Shown: positions 17,568 to 27,341, counted from the stretch's first letter. The stretch: DNA of 64,000 bases from Methanobacteriota archaeon (GCA_023411115.1 JAEYPF010000021.1:62001-126000), one strand, 5' to 3'. Numbers and translations are program-made. The notes: generated by a model from the sequence alone, not told the origin.

Positions 17568-17963
17568 TTATGTAAATGTTATAGCACCATTGTTGTTTGT
17601 TACTTGATATGATGTGCCATTATTCATAGTGAAAGATTGAATGTTGTTTTGTGGTATCAGTTTAATAGATATATTCTTTGTGTTGTAAAAAACACTTATA
17701 CGTCCATTACTGTACACGTCTACTGTGTAACTAGATTTTAAATTTGGAAGGGTTAAATTAGCAGAATAACCATTCCCCTTTATATAAACGGTGTTTATAG
17801 TTTCAGCTATTGTTTCACCAGTAATTCTAGCCTGTCCAAGGTTTCCAGTATCTGATTTATCCATTTCTGAGCTTGCTAAGTTAATCAAACTTCCGGCAAT
17901 GATTAAAAATACTACTGTAATGAGTAACAATTCAGCACTGGCAATTCCCTTTTCGTCAAGCAT
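17568..17963 (-). CDS. Pilin-like protein with class III-type signal
   Basis: 131 residues. N-terminus MLDEKG then IASAELLLITVVFLIIAGSLI: a short charged leader, a Gly and a hydrophobic helix with Glu at position +5 after the likely cut, as in type IV pilins handled by EppA-type peptidases. The remainder is a small Asn/Ser/Thr-rich domain. GGTGAAAA lies before the ATG. Gaps of 10 and 34 bp to its neighbours place it in the surface operon. A minor pilin is the best guess. Confidence 0.7.
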   Translation of the reverse strand: MLDEKGIASAELLLITVVFLIIAGSLINLASSEMDKSDTGNLGQARITGETIAETINTVYIKGNGYSANLTLPNLKSSYTVDVYSNGRISVFYNTKNISIKLIPQNNIQSFTMNNGTSYQVTNNNGAITFT

Positions 17964-17973
17964 TTTTTTTCAC

Positions 17974-19092
17974 CTAATATATATAGTTCCACTGAAGACC
18001 AAGCTGTCCAATAGAATTGTTAGAAGCAAGGAAAATATCACCGTTAGGACATATAACACTTTGCAAAGCGCCATTTTTACCCTTTTGTACTGTTATAGGA
18101 AAACCTTTAACATTTGCAAAGTAGTCACGATCAAGCATAGATGCTTTTTGACCATGATCTTCTTCGAGAGGATCCCAAAGAATAAATGTGCTCATTTTGG
18201 CATTATCTGGACCATAAGAGTTACCAGTGTTCCTATTTTCTAACCTATCAAAGAAAGTTAATCCACGGGGATCCTGGAAGTAATAAGGGTGCATAACAGT
18301 TGCATTAGGCGCTCCCATAATTTCTCCCCATAAATTATCTAACTTACCACCAGTTGCAGTATTTACCACTACATTACCAGTTACATTATCATCGAAGTGG
18401 TAATCACTGGAAGTATAAGGGTACGCGTAAATAAGGGAACTGTTTCTCTCTTTGGTATTAACCCATATATAGGGGTCCTCAAGCCCTTCAATAGAAACAT
18501 AATAATTTGCAGCGGGTAAATTAAGGTCCACAGATTGAGAATTAGTTTCAGAATTTTGTACGATCCTTATGGAAAGACTTGGTGAAGTGATGTTAAATCC
18601 AAATGGATCGCTCTGAGTAATGCTCATGTTTCCTGTTTGGAATATATTAACAGGGGCTGTATCATTAGGGTTGATATATACATAGTCATCTCCAATTTTC
18701 ACATATATAGATCTCCCTGTTTCATTTTCCAAGACTCTGCATGTTTGAGTGATATTAATATTAAGTGTATTTACAGTATTGGCTAAAATAAACGCTTTAC
18801 TGGTATTAGTTCCTGTTTTGGCAAAAAAAGGATTATTATCTGATTCCAAATTAGTTTTATTTACAACTGTTTCAACAGCTATAAGAGAAGAACCTCTCGC
18901 TGCTCCCACCATGTCAAGTTTTATCGTATCTACGAGATCATGTGCTATGGTGGCAGTGACATCTCCACCAATGAGTATTGCAGATAAGGTGTTGAGTTCA
19001 TCAACTATACCCCCAAATGAAACTGCAACCAGGACTACAGGTACCATTAATAAAAAAGCTAACGGTGTAAAAGCATATCCTTTATCGTCCAT
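17974..19092 (-). CDS. Secreted surface protein with pilin-like N-terminus
   Basis: 372 residues. MDDKG then YAFTPLAFLLMVPVVLVAVSF resembles the prepilin leader and helix of the neighbouring genes, though without the acidic residue at +5. The outer part is rich in Asn and Thr with several N-glycosylation sequons. No catalytic domain recognised. It overlaps the operon pattern (12 and 10 bp to neighbours). Likely a pilus-associated or cell-surface subunit (inference from context). Confidence 0.65.
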   Translation of the reverse strand: MDDKGYAFTPLAFLLMVPVVLVAVSFGGIVDELNTLSAILIGGDVTATIAHDLVDTIKLDMVGAARGSSLIAVETVVNKTNLESDNNPFFAKTGTNTSKAFILANTVNTLNINITQTCRVLENETGRSIYVKIGDDYVYINPNDTAPVNIFQTGNMSITQSDPFGFNITSPSLSIRIVQNSETNSQSVDLNLPAANYYVSIEGLEDPYIWVNTKERNSSLIYAYPYTSSDYHFDDNVTGNVVVNTATGGKLDNLWGEIMGAPNATVMHPYYFQDPRGLTFFDRLENRNTGNSYGPDNAKMSTFILWDPLEEDHGQKASMLDRDYFANVKGFPITVQKGKNGALQSVICPNGDIFLASNNSIGQLGLQWNYIY

Positions 19093-19104
19093 TTTATCAT
19101 CTTC

Positions 19105-21237
19105 CTATTGTTTCCATAATTCCAATCTTATTGGCGTAGATTCAGGCAGATCTCCAGCCCAAAGTGCTTCAGTTCTTATTAAGCTTTGATTAACTACAAA
19201 TCCAGAATCACCGCTCAGGCCATTTATTTTAGCCACTAATTCATTACTTGCATTTATTTTAGCGGCTTCAGCAGTAGTATTGAAGTTAGCTGTCCACATA
19301 TTTTCCAGGAATTGTGGGTAGAATATAGATATTCTAGTACCGGAATAAATTTCCGGATCAGCGTCATAACCATAAGAACCAGTGCTGCTGGCTAAATCAC
19401 CTGATTCAAAAGCTTTTGCCGGTGTTATGGTAATAGTTAATGTATAATTTCCCTGTTTTGGTTTAGTACCATTGGCAGTGACAGTTGTAAATATATTGTT
19501 TGAATCATAGCTTGTCAAGTTTAAAGAGTAAGGCACTGGACCACTGTAAAGTGTTTCACTCGCAGTACTATTATTACATTTAAGGGTTATAGACCGTGTA
19601 TCTAACCCTGTACCTAAAAAGAGCATGACATTCAATGCTCCAGAATCTATATGGAAATCTCTACTTTGAGTCAAGGTTTTTGTAGAACCCGAACTATCAT
19701 TTTGATAACTGTTAAAGGCGAAAGTATCCCACTGGATAGGTAATGAAGTATAGGCAATCTGTGTATAAGAACTCTCTAGCCCTACCAGGTCATAATCACT
19801 ACCAGGAACATTATCCCAAACAATAACCCTAACTCTATTGTTACCCGGTTGGATGAAATCACTACCATTTCTATACATATCAGTGTCGTGTAAACTTACA
19901 ATTCCAGGAATGTTTCCATATCCTCCATCAGTACGTTTTGTAAAACTACCAAATGATGTGAAAACAGTCCTCCAGCCGCCGCCGGGATTTTTAACCTGAA
20001 CTATAGCACCGTCAACACCACCAAAACTATTTACCACAGTATATGCGTCAAGAAGTTTTGAACCGGGAGGTAAATAAACAGTTTGTTCACTGGCAACTGC
20101 AGATCCATCATTACCTGTTGGAAGTCCTGTAACTTCAAAAGGACTGCTAGTGTCAAGATTATAGTTTGAGTCCTGTAGTTGAGTCCAGCTTACGCTACGT
20201 CCTGATTTGTTTGTTATTACTCCTGTATCTAAATCGTACTGTGTAACTTGATTTGGGGATGGTCTTCCTACTCCTGCAATGTCATTGAAGTAGATGGCAG
20301 GAGGGAACACAATTCCAACAGGAGCATTTATTGAAGTTGTATAGTTAGCTAAAATTGAAAACCATGGCATATTATGGTATTGAGTTGCATTAAATCTAAT
20401 ATAGAAATTGTTAGTTCCACTGTTCAACAGATTACCAGAAATATTACCTTGGTAATTATACATATAGTCATTCTGTCCAGTGTATAAATACTGGAAGCTT
20501 GTATTTCTTATGCTTTGACGGAGAATTCCATTTAAATAGAAATCAGCGTTGAAAGCAGCCTGATTTCTCTGATCTGAGTCATAAGCAGATCCTATTAAAA
20601 CTTTGGCGCTATTTATCTGTCCAGTTGTAGATGGCACGTAAAACGTTATATTGGAAGCTTTCTGAGGGCTAACACTGGTTCCACCCCAAAAATTATAAGT
20701 ATTAAGACGAGGATTACCGCTACTTCCCCATGGGGCGAAATTTGAAAGCCAGTTATGGAAGTTCCAGACAGTAGTCGTGGTGTTCATACTGTAAGTTGTG
20801 AAATTAACCATATCTAGCTTGTAGTAAGCCCTTCCCATCCATCCTTCCTTTGGTAAAGCTATAACTCTGATCTTTGTTACCACATCATTACGCGTAGAAG
20901 GATAACGACTGCTGTCGCTGCTCACAACAGGTGTGTTATTGTGGCCTACATAAATTTTGTAGCCAATGCCTGGTGGTATTAATTGATCTAACGAACTTCT
21001 TAAATCAGCTTCTGCCTGAGCTGTAGAACCATTTGCATATTCTGCAGCAACAACCTTTAAAGTTCCATTTTGATCCATACTTTCCAGTGCACTATCAGCA
21101 AGAGTCTCAAGATGCTGATGGTCTTCACCCTGATAAATGGGAAGCAGTGTGTAAGTTACTATAGACGCAGATAGCACTATCACTACCACTAAAGCCAATG
21201 CCGCATCTACTGTAAATATAAAACCTTTATCATCCAT
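19105..21237 (-). CDS. Large secreted pilus-associated protein, possible adhesin
   Basis: 710 residues, the largest of the cluster. MDDKG then FIFTVDAALALVVVIVLSASIV is a pilin-like start with Asp at +5. The long outer region is rich in Ser, Thr, Asn, Tyr and Gly with many NxS/T sequons, and contains beta-rich stretches (TVYLPPGSKLLDAYTVV; NNRVRVIVWDNVPGSDYDLVG). A large protein on a pilin-type stalk is the usual form of a tip adhesin. No named domain was recognised, so adhesion is inferred. Confidence 0.65.
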   Translation of the reverse strand: MDDKGFIFTVDAALALVVVIVLSASIVTYTLLPIYQGEDHQHLETLADSALESMDQNGTLKVVAAEYANGSTAQAEADLRSSLDQLIPPGIGYKIYVGHNNTPVVSSDSSRYPSTRNDVVTKIRVIALPKEGWMGRAYYKLDMVNFTTYSMNTTTTVWNFHNWLSNFAPWGSSGNPRLNTYNFWGGTSVSPQKASNITFYVPSTTGQINSAKVLIGSAYDSDQRNQAAFNADFYLNGILRQSIRNTSFQYLYTGQNDYMYNYQGNISGNLLNSGTNNFYIRFNATQYHNMPWFSILANYTTSINAPVGIVFPPAIYFNDIAGVGRPSPNQVTQYDLDTGVITNKSGRSVSWTQLQDSNYNLDTSSPFEVTGLPTGNDGSAVASEQTVYLPPGSKLLDAYTVVNSFGGVDGAIVQVKNPGGGWRTVFTSFGSFTKRTDGGYGNIPGIVSLHDTDMYRNGSDFIQPGNNRVRVIVWDNVPGSDYDLVGLESSYTQIAYTSLPIQWDTFAFNSYQNDSSGSTKTLTQSRDFHIDSGALNVMLFLGTGLDTRSITLKCNNSTASETLYSGPVPYSLNLTSYDSNNIFTTVTANGTKPKQGNYTLTITITPAKAFESGDLASSTGSYGYDADPEIYSGTRISIFYPQFLENMWTANFNTTAEAAKINASNELVAKINGLSGDSGFVVNQSLIRTEALWAGDLPESTPIRLELWKQ

Positions 21238-21246
21238 AATATCGCC

Positions 21247-22146
21247 TTATTTCGCCCATAAATATAATATTACCCTACTAGCTTTGGGTGTTATACTGTC
21301 CAGTGTAATCTGACTTTGAGGCATACCTCTTGGTGCCTGAATTATATAAACATCTACTGAAGCTCCAGGATTACTTGGAGTCCTCACAGTAACTGTATTA
21401 TTCATCATCTGTGGTTGATTCATTAATATAGTTTCATTAATTGGCACCGTGAAATTTATGTAACGTGTATTAGCTCCATTAAAATAATGAGGATCTACTA
21501 CATCATTACCATTAATTGTTACAGTTGTTGAATCATATCCCCGATTTACAACCAGAACCCAATAATCATACGTATTTAGATAATATTGACTAGTTGGAAA
21601 TGGATCAGGAGGACTGTTGTACACTTCTGGGATTCCTGGATCTCTGGTAGCATCTTTTAACTCAGATACCACGTCAAGTTTTTCATAGAGAGCTGTTTTC
21701 TCTACTCTAATAATATTATAACCACTGTTGTTGTATGTCCCAAGTGTTTTGATGTTTGTCCCATCCACCAGGGAAACATTCAAAAAGAAATTGTATTCAT
21801 TTCCTACAAGTTTCTGTACATCTGAAGATTGCAGTAAAAATAATTTAGCCGATGATATCGTACCCTCTTGAGGCCCCTTATTAAAATCGTATTTTGCAAT
21901 TCCAGCTACAGTTGCATTTGAATTCTGTTCCCATGTTACAGGCTGTCCAGAAGTTTCAAGTAAAGTATTTAAAGTGTCTGCAGCTACTCTATCGGTAGAA
22001 CCTTGAAAAATTGTATCATCTACTAAATACATTATATTATCCATATCCGAGGCTACTATGCCTAAAACAAGGACTAGTGGAATAAGAGCAAATAATAAAT
22101 CTAAAGAAAAAATTTGACCCCTTTTATCATCTGATATGAACCCCAA
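21247..22146 (-). CDS. Secreted surface protein with pilin-like N-terminus, first gene of operon
   Basis: 299 residues. DDKRG then QIFSLDLLFALIPLVLVLGIV: Gln at +1 and Asp near +6 recall the class III QxSxE pattern. The remainder is Asn/Thr-rich and ends in a short beta-rich tail. The start is TTG with GGTGGAG ahead of it; no ATG is available nearby. It opens an operon whose gaps are 9, 12, 10 and 34 bp down to 17120. Confidence 0.65.
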   Translation of the reverse strand: MGFISDDKRGQIFSLDLLFALIPLVLVLGIVASDMDNIMYLVDDTIFQGSTDRVAADTLNTLLETSGQPVTWEQNSNATVAGIAKYDFNKGPQEGTISSAKLFLLQSSDVQKLVGNEYNFFLNVSLVDGTNIKTLGTYNNSGYNIIRVEKTALYEKLDVVSELKDATRDPGIPEVYNSPPDPFPTSQYYLNTYDYWVLVVNRGYDSTTVTINGNDVVDPHYFNGANTRYINFTVPINETILMNQPQMMNNTVTVRTPSNPGASVDVYIIQAPRGMPQSQITLDSITPKASRVILYLWAK

Positions 22147-22333
22147 ATTGCTCCACCCCCATAATATAAGTCTATTTAATTTAGTTGATATTTTATATGA
22201 CTTAATGGCCTTTATATATGTTTTGTGCGTCTTATTATAGTTTAAAATAGTATTACTGCTGTAGAAATTCGTACAGATGTAAATTCAACATATATAATAG
22301 ACAAATAGTATTAACCGAGTTTAAATAGTAAAG

Positions 22334-22341
22334 CATATACT
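22334..22341 (+). promoter_or_regulatory. TATA-like box, probably giving a leaderless pilin mRNA
   Basis: AATAGTAAAGCATATACT ends at 22341. The box centre is about 25 bp from the ATG at 22363, the normal TATA-to-start distance in archaea, and there is no Shine-Dalgarno between them. Both facts suggest transcription starts at or within a few bases of the start codon. Confidence 0.5.
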
Positions 22342-22362
22342 ATAGTAATAAAATAGAATACC

Positions 22363-22782
22363 ATGAGAAAAATGGATCAAAAAGGACAAATTTCAATTGA
22401 ATTCGTTCTTGTCATTGCCTTTATGCTAGTACTTGTACTTATGGTTGCTTCATATGTAGGTAGCGAAAACGAATTGAATACTGTATTATCTGCTGCACGA
22501 TCAGGTGCTACTGATGCTGTAACAAGCCTTGCTATTACTAATAGAAGCGTTATACCTGAAAGAGTAGACGATATAAAGACAATAGGATCAGGTCACGATT
22601 TAACCATTCAAATAAATATGTCAGGACCATTGTCTGCAGATCAGAAGGACATTGTAATAAATGGAACATTGAATTCAATTGCAGCCCAGGGATACACTAT
22701 TAACACCAATGGTACAAATAATACGTCTTTAGATGACTTTATTTTAACGGGCAGGCATAAATACACCATTACAATAGTTTAA
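22363..22782 (+). CDS. Class III signal peptide pilin
   Basis: 139 residues. Leader MRKMDQKG then QISIEFVLVIAFMLVLVLMVASYVG: this is the exact class III consensus QxSxE cut by EppA-type prepilin peptidase, leaving a pilin that starts with Gln. The rest is a small Asn/Thr-rich globular part. It is transcribed opposite to the five-gene operon and is probably a major structural pilin (inference from size and canonical signal). ATG 22363 or 22372 could each be the start. Confidence 0.85.
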   Translation: MRKMDQKGQISIEFVLVIAFMLVLVLMVASYVGSENELNTVLSAARSGATDAVTSLAITNRSVIPERVDDIKTIGSGHDLTIQINMSGPLSADQKDIVINGTLNSIAAQGYTINTNGTNNTSLDDFILTGRHKYTITIV

Positions 22783-22904
22783 AATTAAATAATTATTTCA
22801 TAGCTAATTACTTATTTTACCCGGAATATTCTAAAAATTTATTTTAAATTACAACATCTTGATTTTTAAGATAAAAAAGAGTCTGTTAAAAAATAATAAT
22901 ATAT

Positions 22905-23783
22905 TTAGTTTAAAGTTTCAATTATACTGACAGGCTTATTTCCGCTGGTACTCAATAGTTTTTCCTCTATTTGAAGTTTAACTACATCACCTTCTTCTGC
23001 ACCGTAAGTATTATCTACAATATAGGTATCTGGCTTTACATTGGAACGTATATCATATTCTACATTCACATATGCTGTTTTTTTACCTGTTTCAATTACA
23101 GTCCCATATGTATAATCTCGGTGATATTTCAATCTGAAAATTAAATAAATCACTGCAACGGATATAACCGCAAAGATCAGGGTAGAAAGTGATGGTAAAA
23201 GCTCAAAGGAATATGACATGACAAAATTTGGATTACCACCCACTAAAACCAGGATTATACTGACAGCAATGTACATCAAAAAGAAGTCACGATATGCATT
23301 AAAATCAGGTGTAAACATTAATTTTACCTTTGTAAACAAAGTATACAGAATATAAGAAACTAAAATAACTCCAAATATACAAAAGATAAAAAATGACATG
23401 AAATTAAATAAATACAGTATGGTTGTAATTAAAAACACTAATGATACTATCTGAAGTTGAAATACTGTTCTCTCTTTTTCTTCTGATGTAAAATTTTCAG
23501 AAGATTTTGAAATTGAAATTTCTTCGACTTCTTCTGTAGGATGTGGGGTTCCAGTGGTTCTTACTTCAGAAACCTTTGAAATACCCATTTCACTAAGTTC
23601 AATCCCTGTATCCTTTATCTTAGATACATTTTCTTTAAAGGACTCTCTATCAACCTTACTTTTAATATTATCTGTGTTAATTCCCCTGATTTTATTTGGG
23701 ATCCTGGGAATTTCCATGATTACTGTACCAGTTACATCAAATAGTTTTATGACTAGCTCGCCGAATTTAGCAAATATTCTCAT
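22905..23783 (-). CDS. Membrane protein of the pilin locus, unknown
   Basis: 292 residues. A soluble N-terminal part of about 110 residues is followed by four to five hydrophobic segments (FQLQIVSLVFLITTILYLF, FFIFCIFGVILVSYILYTLF, FLMYIAVSIILVLVGG, LSTLIFAVISVAVIYLIF). A C-terminal soluble tail of about 70 residues (YTYGTVIETGKKTAYVNVEYD) looks OB-like and may be cytoplasmic. It may belong to the DUF2101 family, but I cannot confirm this. Located between two pilin genes, which suggests a role in pilus anchoring or export. Confidence 0.55.
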   Translation of the reverse strand: MRIFAKFGELVIKLFDVTGTVIMEIPRIPNKIRGINTDNIKSKVDRESFKENVSKIKDTGIELSEMGISKVSEVRTTGTPHPTEEVEEISISKSSENFTSEEKERTVFQLQIVSLVFLITTILYLFNFMSFFIFCIFGVILVSYILYTLFTKVKLMFTPDFNAYRDFFLMYIAVSIILVLVGGNPNFVMSYSFELLPSLSTLIFAVISVAVIYLIFRLKYHRDYTYGTVIETGKKTAYVNVEYDIRSNVKPDTYIVDNTYGAEEGDVVKLQIEEKLLSTSGNKPVSIIETLN

Positions 23784-23828
23784 TGGGATCTACCTATGGC
23801 TTAATAGTTGGGTTATTCAATTGTGACA

Positions 23829-24320
23829 TCAAGGGGTTGGAACTACTTTAACTTGCATTACTGCAGGACTCTGAGTATTATTCCAGTATACCTGAACTGA
23901 ATGCCAACCCTTAGTAAGTGTTAAGTCAGCTATATTACTGTGATAATTTATTGGAGCAGTTATGGTTTTTGAAGTAGCTGGAGTCCCATCAGGAAGACTA
24001 TACTTCAAGTTGTTAACCGTTACTTTAACTTCATGCTTGGTAGAATCAAAGGTTAAAGTCATATCTCTAGGAGCATTAACTTGCAATGTTCTCATAGACC
24101 CCGGTCCATTTGCATAAACGATATTTACTGCACTTGCAATGCCTTCAAGAACTATTTTTGTATCAGACACCGCTGTAATATTGTTACTTGAGTCTATAGT
24201 GGGTCCGATAAAATACGTTATCATAAAGAGGAAAATAACTAAAATTACTACGAATAATAGCAGATATTCTGCAGAAATCTGTCCCCTATTGTCAAGTCTT
24301 ATAATTCTCATCTTTCTCAT
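23829..24320 (-). CDS. Class III signal peptide pilin
   Basis: 163 residues. MRKMRIIRLDNRG then QISAEYLLLFVVILVIFLFMITYFI: canonical QxSxE class III signal with cleavage after Gly. The exported part is beta-rich with Asn/Thr. It lies between the membrane protein and the prepilin peptidase, its probable processing enzyme. No Shine-Dalgarno precedes the ATG; a TATA box 25 bp upstream suggests a leaderless mRNA. Confidence 0.85.
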   Translation of the reverse strand: MRKMRIIRLDNRGQISAEYLLLFVVILVIFLFMITYFIGPTIDSSNNITAVSDTKIVLEGIASAVNIVYANGPGSMRTLQVNAPRDMTLTFDSTKHEVKVTVNNLKYSLPDGTPATSKTITAPINYHSNIADLTLTKGWHSVQVYWNNTQSPAVMQVKVVPTP

Positions 24321-24340
24321 TTTTTATGTTATTTGTATCT

Positions 24341-24348
24341 CATATAAA
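24341..24348 (-). promoter_or_regulatory. TATA box for the class III pilin, leaderless spacing
   Basis: On minus the sequence reads AATTATTTATATGAG. TTTATATG is centred about 25 bp before the ATG at 24320, with no Shine-Dalgarno in between, the same arrangement as at 22334 and at ehaA. Confidence 0.55.
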
Positions 24349-24405
24349 TAATTAAGTATTTACTCTTAAGATGGAATCTTATTAGCTACTGAATGATACT
24401 ACGAA

Positions 24406-25587
24406 TCAATATAGTATTACATATAATATTTTCTGGATTATAATTGCTAGATCTCCAATAAATAAAGATATTAATAGACCTATAAGGATTGATGGTGCAA
24501 ATGGTACTCCTCTTTTGATTTTAATTTTAGAATCAATTTTGTTTTCATCAGATAACTTTTTAAGAAGGATTACATTCTCATCTGTTAAACCTGCCGCCAT
24601 TGTACTTATTAAAAGTTTACCTTTAGGGACTGTCATGCCTGTAGGGTTCCCATTTTTTATAGACTCTTTCATTTTCTCGAAAAAGCTTTTATTATCCACA
24701 TAAACTTCATTATCACGCTCATACATGTTATAAGCAGGTATCATGCCTTCTTTTAAATCATTGATTTCATAATCATCCTGGAGAGCTTTTTTATTCACTG
24801 ATGTTAAAATTTTTCTAATAATTCCTATTGCTGTTAATGATATGAAGGTCAATATAAACAGAATAATCATACTGCTTAAAAACTGAAGATTATAAAAATT
24901 ATTATACAGTACAAAAACAGTTAAAATTGAAATTACAATGGCTTTTATTCTATTTGGAGTCTTAGAGATGATAAATGTTAAAACGTAAATGAGAATTAAT
25001 GCAAGTAACAGTATCTGATAAGGTAAAAGTGGATATATATAATAATAAGTTAAGATAACCACTACAGTTATAACCAGTGATAATACAATATTTTTTCTGT
25101 ATTCTTTAACAGGAGCTAATAATTCATCAACAAGGTATGGTTTTTTTATTATAGCGATGTAAAATACATAAATCAAGAGAAATGGAAGTATAGCAAGTAT
25201 ACTATTAATTATAAGAGTAAAAGGGAATCCATAGTTAGAGACAACTGGAAATGCCACACCCCATATGTTATATTTTAAAGCTAAAGGATAAGACGGTAGT
25301 AAAGCTGCCAGAGCTGTAAAAAGCTTAACATCTCCACCTGCCCATGCTCCCAGTTTCCAGAAAATGTAACCTAAAACAAAGATCAATGCTGTAAAAATTA
25401 AACCAACTATAATAAACCAGATATCGCTTATCATAAAGGCATAAACCGCATTTAAGGCAATTCCCAAGCCTATTAATGAAAAAGTAAGCTTGTTCTGAAT
25501 AATTCCTGTTTTCAAATCTGTATAACTTGCATAAAAACATGCTATAATTGCGATAAACGTGCAGACTAAAGGTATATCGAGAACCAT
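24406..25587 (-). CDS. A24 family prepilin peptidase, EppA-like
   Basis: 393-residue polytopic aspartyl protease that would cut the class III leaders of the neighbouring pilins at the cytoplasmic face of the membrane. The two catalytic aspartates are visible: in YTDLKTGIIQN near residue 23 and in GAWAGGDVKLF near residue 87 (the GxGD-type motif). About nine to ten membrane segments follow, then a soluble region (MYERDNEVYVDNKSFFEKMK) and a last membrane helix. The extra membrane domain and the class III pilins around it argue for EppA over FlaK. No pilus ATPase or platform protein is present in the window. Confidence 0.85.
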   Translation of the reverse strand: MVLDIPLVCTFIAIIACFYASYTDLKTGIIQNKLTFSLIGLGIALNAVYAFMISDIWFIIVGLIFTALIFVLGYIFWKLGAWAGGDVKLFTALAALLPSYPLALKYNIWGVAFPVVSNYGFPFTLIINSILAILPFLLIYVFYIAIIKKPYLVDELLAPVKEYRKNIVLSLVITVVVILTYYYIYPLLPYQILLLALILIYVLTFIISKTPNRIKAIVISILTVFVLYNNFYNLQFLSSMIILFILTFISLTAIGIIRKILTSVNKKALQDDYEINDLKEGMIPAYNMYERDNEVYVDNKSFFEKMKESIKNGNPTGMTVPKGKLLISTMAAGLTDENVILLKKLSDENKIDSKIKIKRGVPFAPSILIGLLISLFIGDLAIIIQKILYVILY

Positions 25588-25622
25588 GATATCACTTGAT
25601 TTATTTCCTGTATTTTAGTTTA

Positions 25623-27224
25623 TTATGATGATTTATCCTTTTTGTTTTCAAATGCAGCCTTCATAAAAGACACAAAAATAGGATGGGCATTATTTGGTCT
25701 TGATTTGAATTCTGGATGGAACTGACATCCTAAAAACCATGGATGATCTTCAAGCTCTATCATTTCCACAAGTAAATAATTTGGAGATATACCTGAGATT
25801 ATAAGACCCTTTTCCTGTAAAATTTCACGATATTCATTGTTAAATTCAAACCTGTGTCTATGTCGCTCATTTGCAGTCTTTGTTTGATATGCATCATATG
25901 CTACTGTCCCTTGTTTAATGTTACATGGATAAGAACCAAGTCTCATTGTTCCTCCCATGTATTCAACCTTTATCTGCTCAGGCATGATGTCAATAACTGG
26001 ATTTTTAGTTTCTGGGTTAAATTCTGTACTATTTGCACCTTCAAAACCATGCATTCTAGCAAATTCAATTACCATACACTGCATTCCAAGGCAAATACCA
26101 AATAGCGGGACTTTTTGCTCTATTGAATATCTTACAGCATCCAATTTTCCTGAAATTCCCCTTTCACCAAAACCTCCAGGTATGAGTATTGCATCCAGTT
26201 CTTCAAGTTTGTCAATGTCTATAGAATCTTCAGCGCTTATCCATTCTATATTAACTTTAACTCCAATATTAGCGGCTGCATGTTTCAGGGATTCTCTAAT
26301 GCTTATATATGCATCTTCAAGCTCTACATACTTCCCAATTATTCCTACATTGACCTTAGGTTCCTTCTTTTTTAAGGATTCTACGATTTTCCTCCAATCC
26401 TCAAGGTCAGGTTTCTGAGGTTCCATCTTTAGTCTCTTAAGCACGTAATCTCCTACATTTTCATTACTTAAAATTAAAGGAACTTCATAGATGGAAGGAA
26501 CATCTGGAGCGTTTATAACAGCGTTTCTCTCAACGTCACAAAAATGAGCTATTTTTTGTTTTAACGGCATGTCTATAGGTAGCTCAGACCTGCAAATTAT
26601 CATATCCGGATTAATACCTGTACTTCTTAGTTCTTTAGTACTGTGCTGAGTAGGTTTGGTTTTAAATTCCCCTGCAGCTTTTAAGTAAGGTACGTAGGTT
26701 ACATGAACAAACATTACATTATCATGACCTTCTTCGTTACGTAACTGTCTCAGTGCTTCTAAAAACGGTTGACTTTCAATATCACCAACAGTTCCACCTA
26801 CTTCAACTAAAACAACATCAGCTTCGCTTTTATTTGCAATTTTTCTTATCATTGATTTAATTTCATCTGTTATGTGTGGAATTATCTGTACACAGGATCC
26901 AAGATAATCTCCCTTCCTTTCCTTATCAATAACCGATGAATAAACCTTACCTGTTGTAATATTAGAATCGCCAGAAAGTTCAACATCTAAAAATCTCTCG
27001 TAATGACCTAAATCTAAATCAGTTTCCATACCATCTTCTGTTACAAACACTTCACCATGCTGATATGGATTAAGTGTTCCTGAATCCCAGTTTAAGTACG
27101 GATCTATCTTTATTGCAGTGACATCAATGCCATATGATCTTAATATCCTCCCAATCGATGCTGCAGTTATTCCTTTTCCTATTGAACTTACAACTCCTCC
27201 AGTTACCACTATATATTTTGACAG
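25623..27224 (-). CDS. pyrG: CTP synthase
   Basis: Makes CTP from UTP, ATP and glutamine; last step of pyrimidine nucleotide synthesis. The synthetase domain has VTGGVVSSIGKGITAASIG and IKIDPYLNWDSGTLNPYQHGEVFVTEDG; the glutamine amidotransferase domain has the Cys nucleophile in FGICLGMQ and late CQFHPEFKSRP. The start is unusual. The family N-terminus (KYIVVTGG) is only in frame if translation begins at CTG 27224, which follows a TAG directly and has AGGAGATG upstream. Starting at GTG 27209 would delete the first strand of the P-loop domain. I give the CTG start (533 residues). Confidence 0.93.
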   Translation of the reverse strand: MSKYIVVTGGVVSSIGKGITAASIGRILRSYGIDVTAIKIDPYLNWDSGTLNPYQHGEVFVTEDGMETDLDLGHYERFLDVELSGDSNITTGKVYSSVIDKERKGDYLGSCVQIIPHITDEIKSMIRKIANKSEADVVLVEVGGTVGDIESQPFLEALRQLRNEEGHDNVMFVHVTYVPYLKAAGEFKTKPTQHSTKELRSTGINPDMIICRSELPIDMPLKQKIAHFCDVERNAVINAPDVPSIYEVPLILSNENVGDYVLKRLKMEPQKPDLEDWRKIVESLKKKEPKVNVGIIGKYVELEDAYISIRESLKHAAANIGVKVNIEWISAEDSIDIDKLEELDAILIPGGFGERGISGKLDAVRYSIEQKVPLFGICLGMQCMVIEFARMHGFEGANSTEFNPETKNPVIDIMPEQIKVEYMGGTMRLGSYPCNIKQGTVAYDAYQTKTANERHRHRFEFNNEYREILQEKGLIISGISPNYLLVEMIELEDHPWFLGCQFHPEFKSRPNNAHPIFVSFMKAAFENKKDKSS

Positions 27225-27267
27225 CTAAACCATCTCCTGATTAATATCGATGTATATCATTAAAATC

Positions 27268-27341
27268 TCAACCTTCAAAATCGAAGATTTTGGGGTTCAG
27301 GAAATACTACATATTTCCTTCAAGCTCAATTTTTGAGCTAA
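27268..27341. repeat. Mosaic palindromic repeat, copy 4
   Basis: Three hairpins: CTTCAAAATCGAAGATTTTGG, the module GTTCAGGAAAT ACTAC ATTTCCTTCAA (27295-27327), and AGCTCAATTTTTGAGCT. It sits between pyrG and apgM, in the leader region of pyrG. Confidence 0.75.
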
